This document shows positions 1-11,898 of a stretch of DNA of 40,382 nucleotides, in pieces. Position 1 is the first letter of the stretch. The number at the start of each line of letters is the position of its first letter. Location: NCBI GenBank assembly GCA_036897095.1, contig JAYMSP010000842.1, positions 1 through 40,382 of the forward strand. The letters run 5' to 3'. A model generated the notes under the pieces. It saw only the letters and a program-made list of their open reading frames with translations. It had not been told where the DNA came from and searched no databases. The DNA is from Plantago elongata. Taxonomy: Eukaryota; Streptophyta; Magnoliopsida; Lamiales; Plantaginaceae. A program made the position numbers and the translations under genes.

Positions 1-48
1 TACTGTTGTTTACTTTTCTTGGATGCCTAACCTTTTGTCACTTTACAG

Positions 49-3000
49 CTGGAAAATGATATTACCTCAAGGAAGTCTAAGATTCTCTCACTGGAAAACA
101 GAATCAATGATATTGTTGACCGGATTTACAAGAAATTCAGTGAGTCTGTTGGTGTAAAAAATATTCGTGAATATGAAGAAAACCAGCTTAAAGTAGTGGA
201 ACAGGTTTCCGCAGAAAGACTCAGCTTGCATAACCAGCAGTCAAAGCTCAGATCTCAGTATGTATCACTTGGAATTTGTTCTCTTAACATATGGATTGTT
301 GATTTGACATAATTAGATCCAGGTGTATCTCCTTTATCAACTATCTGAAGTTTCTTATCCATTGAGCTGTGTTAGTCTTGATCTAGTATTCCAGTTTAAG
401 TTTTACATAAAGGAATTATGGTTGATCTGTGTCCATGTTATGTTGATTAACGGTGCACTATTATGTGAGAAATGAAATAGAAGATCCAGATTTGTTTAGA
501 TATTTGATTTCAGAGAAATTTGTCCGGACACTGGAGTTATGAAGATTACCGCAGAGTCTGAGAGGTCATGGTTTTGATGAGTATTGAACAATGATAAAAC
601 CGGCATGTACAGATACTTTCATTCTTTGATATGAGAAATACACTCTTTAAGGGCCTGGTCTTGGTTGGGAAATCATTACCCCTGCAAACTGTTCTAATGC
701 CTTTAGATTGTTGTAAAGGCGTAGACATGAAAATTTTGTGAAGCTGTCTGATTAAGAAGTGCCTACTATGTCTTTTCCTTTATATATACAATCCATTAAG
801 AATATAGGAGGAAAGATGAAGCTCTAAAAAGTCATAGAAAAATAGGAAAGGTCATTTCTGCAAGCAAAGAAATTCCAGAAATTTGTATTTCCTTGTAGTA
901 AGAACAGTTTGTTCAGCTAGTTGAATAGATTATAATTGCCTACTCATAAGCTTTCATGTAGATTCTATGTTTTTTTGGCCATTGACTTTTGTATTCACTC
1001 TTAATACGTAGACCTCCCCTTTTTGCCATTTATCTTACATATACATATGGTATTGCTAGATTGGAATATGAAAAGAAACGTGATGTGGGTTCACGCATAA
1101 CCAAGTTAGAAACAACAATCGGTCATTTGAAAAAATCATTAAAAGAGGTTGAAGAACGGGAGAAAGGATTGAAATCAGCAATGGAGAAGGCGAATTCTGA
1201 GATTCAAGATTTACAAAAGGATGCAGAAGGTATTCCCAGATTTTGATATCTTTGTTTCAGTTTTAGTGGTGTGTTATACTGACAAACACCTTGAGCTACT
1301 AGTGTGAATATACAGAATGATTTGATAGTCTCAGTCTCCATAAAGAAGTATTTGCAGTCGATTATGGTTGTGGCCTTTCTACAGCAAAAGCCACAATAAT
1401 TTTGAAAGCTGATAACGTACTTAGCTTATGTTGAATATAATCTAGAGAAGGTAATTTTGGAACATTTTTATTGGACTCATCATTTTACAAGCAGAGTAAT
1501 GCTTGCAAACATTTTCTATTACTCGGCACTTTCTGCAAATGCACTCCAAATTCACTCTCAAGACACTAATATTTTATTTATTTCCAGTTATTCACTGTAA
1601 TTATCAGCTTCCCATTCTGTCTCTATCTCTCTCTGCCCAAAGATTCTCTTGCGGTCATCTGAACTTTTCTAATTCATGTTATCTTTTATGTATTAGAATG
1701 GAAGTTGAAATCAGAGGAATGCGAGAGGATTATTGATGAATGGAAGGAAAAGATCTCTAGTGCCACAAGTAGTGTTGGCAAGAGTAATCGTGTAATAAAA
1801 TCAAAGGTTTGTAAAGGCTATCTTTCCTTTGTGACTTACTGGGCTCTTCCTCTATTATCTTGGCTGTTCAAAACTTGGAATATTCCAGGGGAAAAACACT
1901 ATATTTAAGGGTTCCCATTTTTAAAATTTTCATTGTTGTGGAATTCGCAGGAGAATTTGATTGAGCAGTTGAATTTGCATAAGCAAGAAATACTAGAGAA
2001 ATGCGAACTAGAACATATAGACATTCCAACAGTTGCCGACCCAATGGACACTGGGCCATCATCACAAGGGCCTGTTTTTGACTTCAGCACATTGAGCAGG
2101 TCTCTTCAGCAGAAGTTGAAGCCTTCAGAAAGGGAGAAGATTGAAGCAGAATTCATGCAAAAAATTGCTGCATTGAATTCTGAAATTGAAAGAACAGCTC
2201 CGAATCTAAAGGTTCTGGATCAGTATGAGGCTGTGTTGGAGAAGGACAGAACTGCATCTAGAGAATGGGAAGCTGCTAGAGATGATCAGGCTAAAATAAC
2301 TACTAAATACGAAGAAGTTAAAGGGTTGAGGTAAAGTTAATTCTTAATGGGCATTACGCAATATTGCTAGTCTGCTACTATGCATATCTAGAATTATACC
2401 CTGGAGATCTATGTAGTCATTGGGTCATATAGTAATACTACTATGCATGGTTTGCTGTGATTACACCAGAACTGTTTTTTGAGGAAGAGTTTTGGTCTCA
2501 TGCTCTTTACTTGCAGATCCAAGCATGTTCACAAATTCTCATTGAAGCTTATTTACTACTACAAGTCTACAGTTAATGTTGGTAAATAAATGATTGACAT
2601 CAAGGTTCTTGTCAGAGAGCTAGATATACTCATAAAAGTTGACTTTAGCATTTCAATACTTGCTAATCATAACCTGGAGCTGCAGTCTTAGTCTAGATTG
2701 GCCGGTGAGACTAGGTAGATCATTCTGAGAATTAAAGTGTATTTTTTACGTACCCTCATAATGTCAGTGTTTGGAGAAGCCAGAAGCTTTATTTGTATTT
2801 TATGTATGGTACTGAAACTAGGGGTCTTTGGTCCATTTGTTATTTTTTTTTTTTTCAAACCACCTTGGGATGCAATTGCTGTTAATCGTGCTGCATGACG
2901 AGCTTGTGCCATGTTATGCACTTGTACCCCGTCATATTTTTTAACCTCTGGATTATAATTATGTATCAGTAGCATGTACAATCTTCAAGATTCTGCTTAG

Positions 3001-4564
3001 TTAGTTTACCCTATATTCTTGATATACTTGACACTGATGTTGAAGTTAAATACAGGAAGGACTCCTTTATGAAAGCTTTTGACCACATCTCTGGTAACAT
3101 CAATAAAATATACAATGAGCTGACAAAGAGCAATACTCAAGCGGTGGGTGGGGTCAGCAGTACCCATGCTGTTGGAGGTACTGCGTATCTGAATATTGAG
3201 AACCCTGATGAACCATACCTAGGGGGTATCAAGTTTAGTGCCATGCCACCAACAAAGCGATACCGTGACATGGCACACCTTTCTGGAGGAGAGAAGACGG
3301 TCGCAGCACTTGCACTTCTATTTTCCATCCACAGGTATGTGCAGAAAAAGGAAAAAAGTTATTTGGAATGTCTTGCTTTTGCACAATGTATCAAATTTTG
3401 GAATTATGATGTTGGTTTTATGTAAATTTTGATGTTCTTTTTGGGAAGCCTCTTCCAAATCTTTTCTTTATTGTTGTGGTACTTGGTGTTTTGAAATGTA
3501 CGATACATTGCTTTGTTGATATGAATAGTTGAATACCTGTTGATTTGTTTCTTTACAATTTATTCTTGCTGTTTTATTTCATTGTTGATTTGTTTCTATA
3601 TAATTTATTCTTGCTATTTTATTTCATTGTTGATTTCTATTATTCAGATTCTATGATATGATCATAATTGTCTTCACTTATTCTTCCTGTTATCTCGCCA
3701 TATGTTTCTATTTAAGCATCCAAAATTAATGTTAGTGTTATCTTCAAAACAGCATCGCACTTGTTTCTATGCTAGTTTTTTCTTTAATGAAACTAGTAAA
3801 TTCAGTAGTCAGCAGTAATATTTGCACTTGTGATGTCACATGTTGCCTGCTTATCTTTATATTGTATATTGTGGTGTTTGCTAAAGACTTGAATATGAGG
3901 GTGATCAGTCCTAGAAACTTACACTCTTCACTTCGATGGACTAGTTAAGCTATTATGATGTGTACTTCTAATTTGCTAATGGTCTTAAGTTGGTGTTTTT
4001 GATCATTGTTCTGCTTTTACTGTTTATTGAAACCCCTACATGTTACATAATACATCATGTTGTAAATGAATGTACTGGATAGTAGTGTTCCTGTAATGTT
4101 CTGCATTTAATTGAGAATACCTTCTGGCAGATTTTTATGAACTCGTTGATTCTGATGCTTCTGTTTTATATGTTTTGCAATATGCAGTTTTAGGCCATCA
4201 CCATTCTTCATTCTCGATGAGGTAGATGCTGCACTAGATAACTTAAATGTTGCAAAAGTTGCTAGCTTTATACGATCAAAATCGTGTGGCGGGGCGAGGT
4301 TGGAGTTGGATGAGGAATATGGTTCTGGTTTTCAGAGCATCGTTATTTCACTCAAGGATCAGTTTTATGACAAAGCTGAGGCTCTGGTTGGAGTTTACAG
4401 AGATAAAGAGAGAGGGTAAGTCATCTTCTAACTCTCCAATACACCACTTGTTTACATCATTCTTCTATAAATTTAACTCTTATGATGTTTCTTACGGATT
4501 TCTTTTCCCTTGTTCCAGCTGCTCCGGTGTATTGACATTTGATTTGACAAAACATCGAGAATAG
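49..4564 (+). CDS. SMC1: Cohesin subunit SMC1, C-terminal part (gene continues off the left edge)
   Basis: Structural maintenance of chromosomes protein 1, an ATPase arm of the cohesin ring that holds sister chromatids together in the nucleus. Seven coding exons are visible: 49-257, 1060-1229, 1697-1806, 1951-2330, 3056-3334, 4188-4415 and 4519-4564. All have GT-AG borders and the phases join without a break. The early exons encode the returning coiled coil, rich in Lys and Glu. The ABC signature [13 protein letters not shown] is in the 3056-3334 exon, and the Walker B motif [13 protein letters not shown] opens the 4188-4415 exon. The protein ends in TFDLTKHRE followed by TAG, the usual SMC1 end. 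The N-terminal Walker A half and the hinge are outside the window. SMC1 is preferred over SMC2-4 because of the [12 protein letters not shown] and DPMDTG segments and the C-terminal tail. Nothing looks broken. Confidence 0.95.
3539..3628. repeat. Tandem duplication, 2 x 45 bp, inside an SMC1 intron
   Basis: Two adjacent 45-bp units (3539-3583 and 3584-3628) start with GTTGATTTGTTTCT and end with TTTTATTTCATT, differing at a few bases. A partial third unit starts at 3629. They lie in the 853-bp intron between the signature exon and the Walker B exon, away from the splice sites. Confidence 0.85.
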
Positions 4565-5385
4565 TAAGGAGGTTGCTGATGTTCCGAATGCGCTGGTCAA
4601 TATGCTCAAAATATTTAATTGCTCACAGAAGTAGAATGTACAGGAAGAGGATATGGAGAAAGCTTATCTATTTATGAGAACTACTGTTTTAGTTCTGAAA
4701 CTGTTAACGTCCATTGAATATATGCATGATATACCTGCGTTATTCACAACTATCGTCAAAATCGTAAAATGCAAAAAAATAAATAAAAACAAAGCGCTTT
4801 AGTTTCGGAGTTTTATACATTTTCGCTGTCCATTTGGAGTAACAAGGTTGATGTGTTGGGTGAAATGTGAAACTAAATGATGCAAGATTCAGAATTCAAA
4901 TGGTGTAATTTTAACAGCAAGGTGTGTATTTCCTGCATAAAGTTAGAGATTAGTATGTATTAAAAATATTAAATGTATTACAACTTGCTTCTTGAGAATT
5001 TTATTTTTATGAGATATTTGAAATGGTGTAAAATCGCGTACTTCAGGGAATTGAGAGAAACAAGGTTCACATTATAGAAGATTTTTTGTGGATGCCAAGT
5101 TGAACAGAAATTAAAATGTTTAATTCATATTCAACCATCCAACATGAAATTACCATAAAAATCTCGAGCTGTAATTGCCTTTCTTCCATGTAAACCAATG
5201 GTCTGTACCACCAGACAAATCTACAACACCATTTCTCAGGGAAATCCATGAGACCAGGGGAACAAAATTCTTCCTTTTGCATTCATCTTTGACTTGAACC
5301 TGTCCACATATAGTTTTGAGTTACCGGCAGGTAGTGCTTCTTAACCGGCCGGAGCTCAGATCATCTGTCTCCCAAACATACAGAC
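4565..5385. other. SMC1 3' flank and upstream region of the patellin gene
   Basis: AT-rich sequence with no convincing gene. A short minus-strand stretch around 5100-5250 has a peptide faintly like a LINE endonuclease (FTWKKGNYSSR), too short to annotate. Confidence 0.5.
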
Positions 5386-6934
5386 ATGCCGGGGGACATC
5401 ATTGATGACGACGGATACACAACAAGCAATTTTGAAAGTGAAGAGGAAGAAGAAGAATGCGATTCCTCCAATCTTTCCATTGAAATAAAGAACATACAAA
5501 ACAAGGCCCTGACCGAGTTCCGTTACAGGGTGGAACAAGCAATCATCCGTGACTATTTGTTAACAAAAAAGAACAAAAGACATTCTCCAAGAACATGTAA
5601 CCCTGCTCCAAGAGAGAACACGAAGGTGATCATGTTATGGGGAGTTCCTCTGTTGCCGAGTTTGGATCATCCAGGGACGAATGTGGTCCTGCTAAAGTTT
5701 TTAAAGGCCAAGCAAGAGTTATAAGGTACACGAGGCATTTGTGTTGTTGCGCAAGACGCTGAGGGCGGGCGGAGTTCAAGACCGATGGAATCCTGGAGGA
5801 AAACAGCCTCGGAGTTGAGCATGGTAACGTGTGGTTTCAGGATGGGAGGGACAAAGAAGGCCGTCCGTTGTGTTACCATGTGTTGGGTGATAAAAGTCAT
5901 GATTATTTGAGGTGGAGGGTTCAGTGCTTGGAGAAGGGGATTCAGAATCTGAATTTTAGGCTGGGTGGAGCTGATTCGATTGTACAGATCGTTGATTTGA
6001 GGAACCTGCCTGGACCGGCTACAAAGGAGGTTCGGTTGATCTACAAGAAAATGATCTCCCTGCTTCATGATCATTATCCTGGCATTGTCCACAAGACTGC
6101 AAGTTTATTTCGAATTTGCATAAATTGTTGTTCAACCGTTGATGTTTTTTACTGATATTTCATGTTTGTTGCAGTTGATCATAAACGTTCCATCGTGGTT
6201 TATGACTCTCCACGCTCTGAATTTGAGGGTCATCACAAAGAAAAGCAAGAAGAAGTTTATTTTCGCAAAGTCATCTAAAGTCACTAAAGCCCTTCTCAAG
6301 TAAAAGACAGATTCTTCATCTCGAAAAAGTTAAATCTCTATTGCCTATTGGTATGTTATGCCAATGGTATATGTAATGTAACAGTCTCTTTTGTTGTATT
6401 GCAGGTGTGCTACTCCAGAAAATATACCAGTGCAGTATGGAGGTCTTAAAAGAAACAATGACACCAAGTTTTCTATCGATGACAAAGTTCTTGAAGCGAA
6501 TGTACAAGGAAATTCAACTGCAAGCATTGAAATACCTACACACGAGGTCTGCAATTAATCCCTTTCTTTTCGTACATACATTAAGTCGTTTGGTTGTACG
6601 TGTGACAAAGACACACATACATCAGGAGATTTATGTCTTAAATACAGACTGATACAATGTACAGGCTGAGGTAACGGTGACTTGGGATGTGGTGGTTGTT
6701 GGATACGAAGTGACGTGCAAAGAAGAATTCATACCAGAAGATGATTGTTCATACGATGTATTGCTTCAGAAGGAGAAGAAGATGGAGACCAGTAGCAGAA
6801 ACACATTTGCAATTAGAGAGCCAGGGAAAATAGTGATAAGCATTGTGAATGGATCATATGCAAAGAAGAAAGTTTTCTATAGGTACAAGAGCAGGCCAAG
6901 TGTGCCTCTGTACATGTTCATGAAGCAGCAATGA
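5386..6934 (+). pseudogene. Patellin-like SEC14-GOLD protein gene with two frame breaks in exon 1
   Basis: Patellins are plant phosphoinositide-binding proteins of the cell plate and plasma membrane, with an acidic N-terminus, a CRAL-TRIO N-terminal segment, a SEC14 lipid-binding domain and a C-terminal GOLD domain. Exons inferred: 5386-6098, 6175-6299, 6405-6546 and 6665-6934. The acidic run EEEEEEC, the patellin hallmark WGVPLLPS and LLKFLKAK are in the first frame. The SEC14 core (WFQDGRDKEGRPLCYHVLGD, IVDLRNLPGPATKEVRL, INVPSWFM) and the GOLD part (VQYGGLKR, VTVTWDVVVVGYEV, final YKSRPSVPLY) follow. Two breaks separate them. The bases CAAG are tandemly doubled at 5709-5716, giving a stop at 5722-5724. 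Two bases appear missing at 5764/5765, where a conserved Trp codon is expected. After the second break the frame stays open to the TGA at 6932-6934. The first intron would start with GC (6099-6100). Everything downstream is well conserved, so the decay is recent or the breaks are sequence errors. Family call firm; pseudogene status less so. Confidence 0.8.
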
Positions 6935-8124
6935 TGTATATTTTTTTCCGACTCATTCCTGTCTCTTAAGCTTATTGATCATGCAAATGTTTTTGTTAAG
7001 GAACCAGTTCTAACAATATGTTTCGGAGTAGCAGATATTGCGGAATCATTCATGAAACAAACACGTTTACATTATACTTCGTTCAACGAGTAAAACGTGA
7101 ATGTACCAGTCAGAATCAGAGATTTATTTTATGTTGATGTCTACTAATTTTACTAGACTTATTTAAATCATCGTTAAATTCATAGTAACTTTATCGTTGA
7201 ATGTGTTTGATAATCAACTCTAAGGATGTGGAAGTCCATATAATGGAACATTGAGCTAATCTAAAATACACTAAATGAGTAAATTGTATAGCATATATGA
7301 TCGAATCGATCAATTACTATTAGTTCGTTCTAATATTGATTGAAAATAAAACGATAAATTTTATAAAATATGATGAAATTAATTTGTTTGGGAGGAGACC
7401 TAGGTGATAGGGAACTAATAATAAAAGTAAATGCATAGCACGTGGTGCATGTCCTGTGGATTTGATTGACTTCAAAGACATACTCACACAACACCTGACA
7501 AAAGAGAACTTACCACATGCAGATGTGTGTGATTCAAATTACTGTGGTATCAGTCTTGGTCCTTGGATACATATAAATTGGGTTATGACTGCTCATTTGA
7601 TAATGTGTTTGACTATTTCGAACCAAATGAGCTAAATTATGGTGGAATTTAGCATAAAAACGAACTCGTTTTCTTAGAAGTATTGATTTGAGCTCAGACT
7701 CAATTAGAAGTTGAATTAAGCCATAATTCAAAGAATGTGATATTCAATTCGACTTAATTTATATCATTTTCGATCCGGATATAGGAGTATCCGATTAGGT
7801 GTTCATGTGCTCTACAATGTTGGGATGCATTATCTGTTTGCAGTTGAAAACAAAGACAGCTTTGGGAAACGACAAGTCCAATAAATAATGCAATTCATCA
7901 GAGCAGAGCAGTGCACACTACTCACGAGGCAAAACAACAACCAAGTTCACTTCACTTTAGTTCCTCATCAGTAAAGACACATATTCGAACCACCACCAGA
8001 ATCTGAGTCTCCTCACTAGTCACTTGTCTTGGCTTCCACATTTTCCCCATTTCACTCCCTACTCAAAATGAGCCACTAACTTTAGTCACTCTACTTCTTC
8101 TCCAGGTGAAAACAAAGGCAAAAA
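6935..8124. other. Intergenic region between patellin gene and small secreted protein gene
   Basis: AT-rich. It holds the patellin 3' flank and, in the last 200 bases or so, the probable promoter and 5' UTR of the next gene. A CACGTG core lies at about 7440. No repeat or coding sequence recognised. Confidence 0.5.
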
Positions 8125-8708
8125 ATGGAGCTGAATCGACTCGTTCTTGTTCTTCTTCTTGTGACATTGTTTGTGTTCCTATCTGGACCAACAACTGTAA
8201 TGAGCAGCAGGGCACCTGGGTTCATTTACACCAGAACCAGAGGCAGATGCACACCCCAGTAACTAACCAAATCTATCTTTTTCCTTCCTTTCCAATTGTG
8301 TTTAATTTCTTGAAAAAGATTCGATTTTTATTGTGTTTGAAAAAGATTGGATTTTTATTGAATGGAAATATGAAATGAAGGTACTGGAGCAGCAGGGTCG
8401 GGTCATGGCCGAAGATGGTACCCGAATCGTCAACGATTTCGAAGGTATTCGGGTCGAGAGCAAAGGAGCGGTTCAAGGAGGATTTGACAGTAATGGAAGC
8501 TGTGGCGACTCAAAACGACGACGTAGATAGCGCGTTTAACCGGCTTGTGAAGCATTCTACAGCAGCTCTTCTGAACTCGTATGCTAGAAGAGGGTACCCA
8601 TACTCATCTTGGGAGGTAAAGACCTTGCTGATTCAAGCTATGGTTTCGGAAAAAGCAGCTGATTTGCAGACCAACAAGTTCATTGAAGCAAATGAAAACT
8701 GTGTTTAG
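8125..8708 (+). CDS. Small conserved plant secreted protein, two exons, function unknown
   Basis: Exon 1 is 8125-8258 and exon 2 most likely 8396-8708, giving about 148 residues. The ATG at 8125 starts a hydrophobic stretch (MELNRLVLVLLLVTLFVFLS) typical of a signal peptide, so the product is probably exported. The mature part has GRCTPQ at the exon junction, then SWPKMVP, SKVFGSRAKERF and a C-terminal helix-rich segment with LLNSYARRGYPYSSWEVKTL. I recall a plant family with this arrangement (CTPQ, WPxMVP, VFGSRA, LLNSYAR) but no established name or function, so none is given. The intron acceptor is a run of three AG choices (8386-8395) that keep frame, so the protein may vary by one or two residues at the junction. 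Codons and structure look intact. Confidence 0.75.
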
Positions 8709-9832
8709 AGGGACTTGGCCTGATCATCAATGTTGGGTTCAATTTCAAGATTTAGGCTTTTTGCTGAATTACATTAGATTACATGTGTGGATTATGCTTT
8801 TTTAATGGTATTGTAATTTTAGCAACTAAGGACTCTGGTGCCTTTTGAATCTCAGCTGTAGTACTTCAGGGATTGAATTATTAAGCACTTTGTTCAAATT
8901 CTTGTGCAAAAGATTCTTTGGTAGACATGTAGGTTACTGATCTTGAAATAGATGTTTGTCTGAGCCATTGCTTGATTGGTCTGGATTTTATGGGCCGTGT
9001 GTATGGATTGTGGCAGGCTGTTCATGGGCTCAGTACTTGTGTTCTTGCACTTTTCATCTTCAATTTTTTATCACTTGTGTAAGTCCGATAGACTTCACTA
9101 ATTCAGTCGAGTAACTCTTGACCCTTTTTGAGTATCGATTTTTCCGGCGGTGTATTTTTCATCAAGAACGAACACAAAACAAGCGTAGTAAGATACTGGG
9201 AATGTCGACTGAGAATATGCAACTTAAAACTGAAAAAACAAGAGATACTAGTACAGTGTGTTTGTTTCTGTATGTGTGCCTTATATCTCATCCGACTCAG
9301 CGTATTAACCAAACCGACGTTATTGACTAGTGGAAGGAAACCAAACGTATCAATCAATCATATGTGCGTTAGATTTAAGCTACACATGGAATCCAGAATC
9401 AAAGTTTAGATTCGTTTTCCAGAAATAGTGACAAATGCTTCCATCAAAATGTCATCATCTTTTCATTCATGGCTACTTTCAAAACTAGTGTTATGCGTTC
9501 CTTTTTAGATTTATTTTATTATTCACACCGACGTCCAAGAATAATAAGTTAATAACATCTATATACTTACAAAATATTTTTATTTCAAAAATAAACTTAT
9601 CAACCGGGTGAGTATTGAATATGGACAAAATATTATGTTTATTGGCCAGTGAAGTAATTCTCAATCTCATGTGAAATTGATTTTATTGATTTTTATTAGA
9701 TGGTCTAAAAGGAAAACTAACATTAAGAAGATGAGTGGCATATAATTTAAGTGTGTTTTATCTTAATTTTAGTTAAATTTAGATTAAATTTGTGTTCGTA
9801 TTGACATTTTAGTTGGATATATTTTAATTGCA
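8709..9832. other. Intergenic AT-rich region
   Basis: Contains the 3' flank of the secreted-protein gene. Open frames near 9103-9409 overlap on both strands and show no family signature. Nothing else recognised. Confidence 0.5.
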
Positions 9833-10028
9833 ATCACATCACATTTTATTTACATTAATCATTTATCTTTTACACAAGTTACATAATAAACCTACAAACT
9901 ATCACATCTTACTGGTACCAATTATTTATCTATTACAAAAATTACATAATAAACCTATAAAACCATCACATCATACTTACACTAATAATTTATCTCTTAC
10001 ACAACTTATATAAGAAACCTACAATACC
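9833..10028. repeat. Minisatellite, three units of about 65 bp
   Basis: Three adjacent units start with ATCACATC at 9833, 9901 and 9965. Each carries a TTTATCT run, then TTACA and AYATAAnAAACCTA near its end. Units are 68, 64 and about 64 bp and clearly diverged. The apparent 61-residue open frame across it is a by-product of the repeat. Confidence 0.8.
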
Positions 10029-10514
10029 CCACACAATTATAATTCTATACCAAACACTAATTTAACCATCCCACTACAATGTGGTGAATGTTCACTCATT
10101 CAAACGGATCTCATTTCGATTATATTCCCAACCATCACTAAGAATTTATTTATATTACTGATATTATTTAAAATATTATTTTCATACTTTAAAATATTAG
10201 CCCATTTCTTTTCAAAACATGTTTCTCGTCTTCTAAAACTTTATGTAACCGGTATAGTATATAGCGGTATCAAGTTAGTAAACTTGATTTTTATAATCTA
10301 CTTTCAGATACCTTAGTGAAAATGGAAAAAATATCACAGTTGCTTCCTTGGGCAATATATGTATTATAAGGACTATGAGGTCAATTAACTCATGAAATTT
10401 AGCGTAATATCTAAGCTGATCAAGTATGCTAAACCTTAATTAAAGCTTGGTTCCACAAATTTATGCCAAGTTTCTTTTATCCTTAAGATGATTCTATTCC
10501 AAGCAGCACTAGTC

Positions 10515-10520
10515 TATAAA
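10515..10520 (+). promoter_or_regulatory. TATA box of the DUF761 gene
   Basis: TATAAA lies 72 bases upstream of the ATG at 10592. That spacing fits a transcription start near 10545 and a short CT-rich 5' UTR. Confidence 0.6.
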
Positions 10521-10591
10521 GTCACTCATTCATCCCAAAGCATCACCTCTCCATTTTACACACTCCTCTCCTATCATTTCATTTCATCAAA

Positions 10592-11131
10592 ATGTTCTTG
10601 AATTTAAAGAGATTAATACCTCCAAAGAAGCTATGGAAGGTATTCACAAACAAAATCATCAAACTCAACAGACTCAACAAATCTAAGCCAACCAACAACA
10701 AGAACAAGAAACACATATTCTTATCACAGAAACCTCCCAAGAAGAAGCTCACATGGTCAACTCTATCAATTCAGCCCAAGAAGTTCAAGCCTAAGCCGAA
10801 ACCTCTCCACCTCCACAAACGTCCACCTCCAGTTTATGTTGATCAGCTGTTCATCGAGCCTGTTTCTGTAGTGAAGGAGCAGAGGAAGCTGCCGCTAGAA
10901 CATGGGACTATAGAGGAACCGTGTTCTTCTAGTGGAACGAAGAAGATTGAAAAGTCCGATAAGAGAGCTCGTATGGATGAAACGACGAGTGGTGTACACG
11001 AAGCGGACGAGCTGTGGGAGAATATGGGGTCGCAGCATGGGATTGATCAAAGGGCTGAGGAGTTTATAGCCAAGTTCAGGGCCGAGATGCAGAGTCAGGA
11101 AATGTCGGCTCGTCGTCATCGTCGTTTGTAG
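10592..11131 (+). CDS. DUF761 (cotton-fibre-type) protein, single exon
   Basis: An intact 179-residue frame preceded by a TATA box and a CT-rich leader. The N-terminal 85 residues are very basic (many Lys and Pro, e.g. PPKKKLTW and PKPKPLHLHKRPPP). The middle is acidic and Ser-rich. The C-terminus carries the DUF761 signature (IDQRAEEFIAKFRAEMQSQE) followed by a basic tail. Plant DUF761 proteins are mostly uncharacterised; some are induced by stress or pathogens or expressed in fibres. The N-terminal basic cluster might direct it to the nucleus, which is inference only. The length is usual for the short members of the family. No intron signals are needed. Confidence 0.85.
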   Translation: MFLNLKRLIPPKKLWKVFTNKIIKLNRLNKSKPTNNKNKKHIFLSQKPPKKKLTWSTLSIQPKKFKPKPKPLHLHKRPPPVYVDQLFIEPVSVVKEQRKLPLEHGTIEEPCSSSGTKKIEKSDKRARMDETTSGVHEADELWENMGSQHGIDQRAEEFIAKFRAEMQSQEMSARRHRRL

Positions 11132-11898
11132 CAGCTTCTAGTATAAGTGAAATTCTTGGAAAGATCACTTTTTCCTACATCAGGGAAAAACTAGTGTGTG
11201 TTTCCCAGTTTATGACTGTTTAGGAAAAACCAGGTCTTTCTGAGATCACTCTCAGTTAATTAGCTGGTTGGATTTTATAACTGTATCTGTGTAAAGGTGT
11301 AGTAAATATCCATGTTAATTAGCAAAGAACTCACGCACCTTTAGGTCTGTGATTAAGCTTTTTAATACTCATGGACCTGCAAGATAAATCGTCAAATAAC
11401 CATTAAAGGTTTCGATTGCTTCAATAACAGACAAGGATGCTCTCTAATTCTACGAACTTGTTTAGAATTCGTTTATTCCCAACAAGTAAGAACTTATCGA
11501 AAAATGAAACTTTGTGGCGCTTTGGAAACTCAAGAAGTGTGAATCAGAAAAGAATGCATGTGGAACGCGAGCAATTTCATTATGGGAAAAAAGAACTACA
11601 AGTAGGGCGTGGGTGATGTATATCATTACTTACTACAGGAATCACACTGAAGGGTGTGACCTACATCAAACTATGGCAGTATGGCTCATGCACAAGAATT
11701 TGCTGAGACTGGTTGACAATCAGACCTACAAAACAGTGGTATAGAACATATACGTTCACCTGGGCAGATGTAACTTCACTTATCCATTTAGACCCCCATA
11801 AGAAGTAAGGTAAATTGTTTATGGCCAAATTACATTGACCAATTTTACCAACAGCAGTTCTGGATTATCATGAAAGAGGCACGTGTCATGAATCTAGA
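11132..11898. other. Region between convergent DUF761 and RUS2 genes
   Basis: 3' flanks of the two convergent genes. The plus-strand open frame at 11514-11744 has no recognisable family signature and no gene is called. Confidence 0.5.

Noticed and set aside
5067..5282. Minus-strand piece reminiscent of a LINE endonuclease (FTWKKGNYSSR)
   Set aside because: About 12 residues of loose similarity; upstream and downstream parts do not match in any frame.
9828..10013. Open frame of 61 codons with repeated peptides
   Set aside because: It is the translation of the minisatellite; no start context or family.
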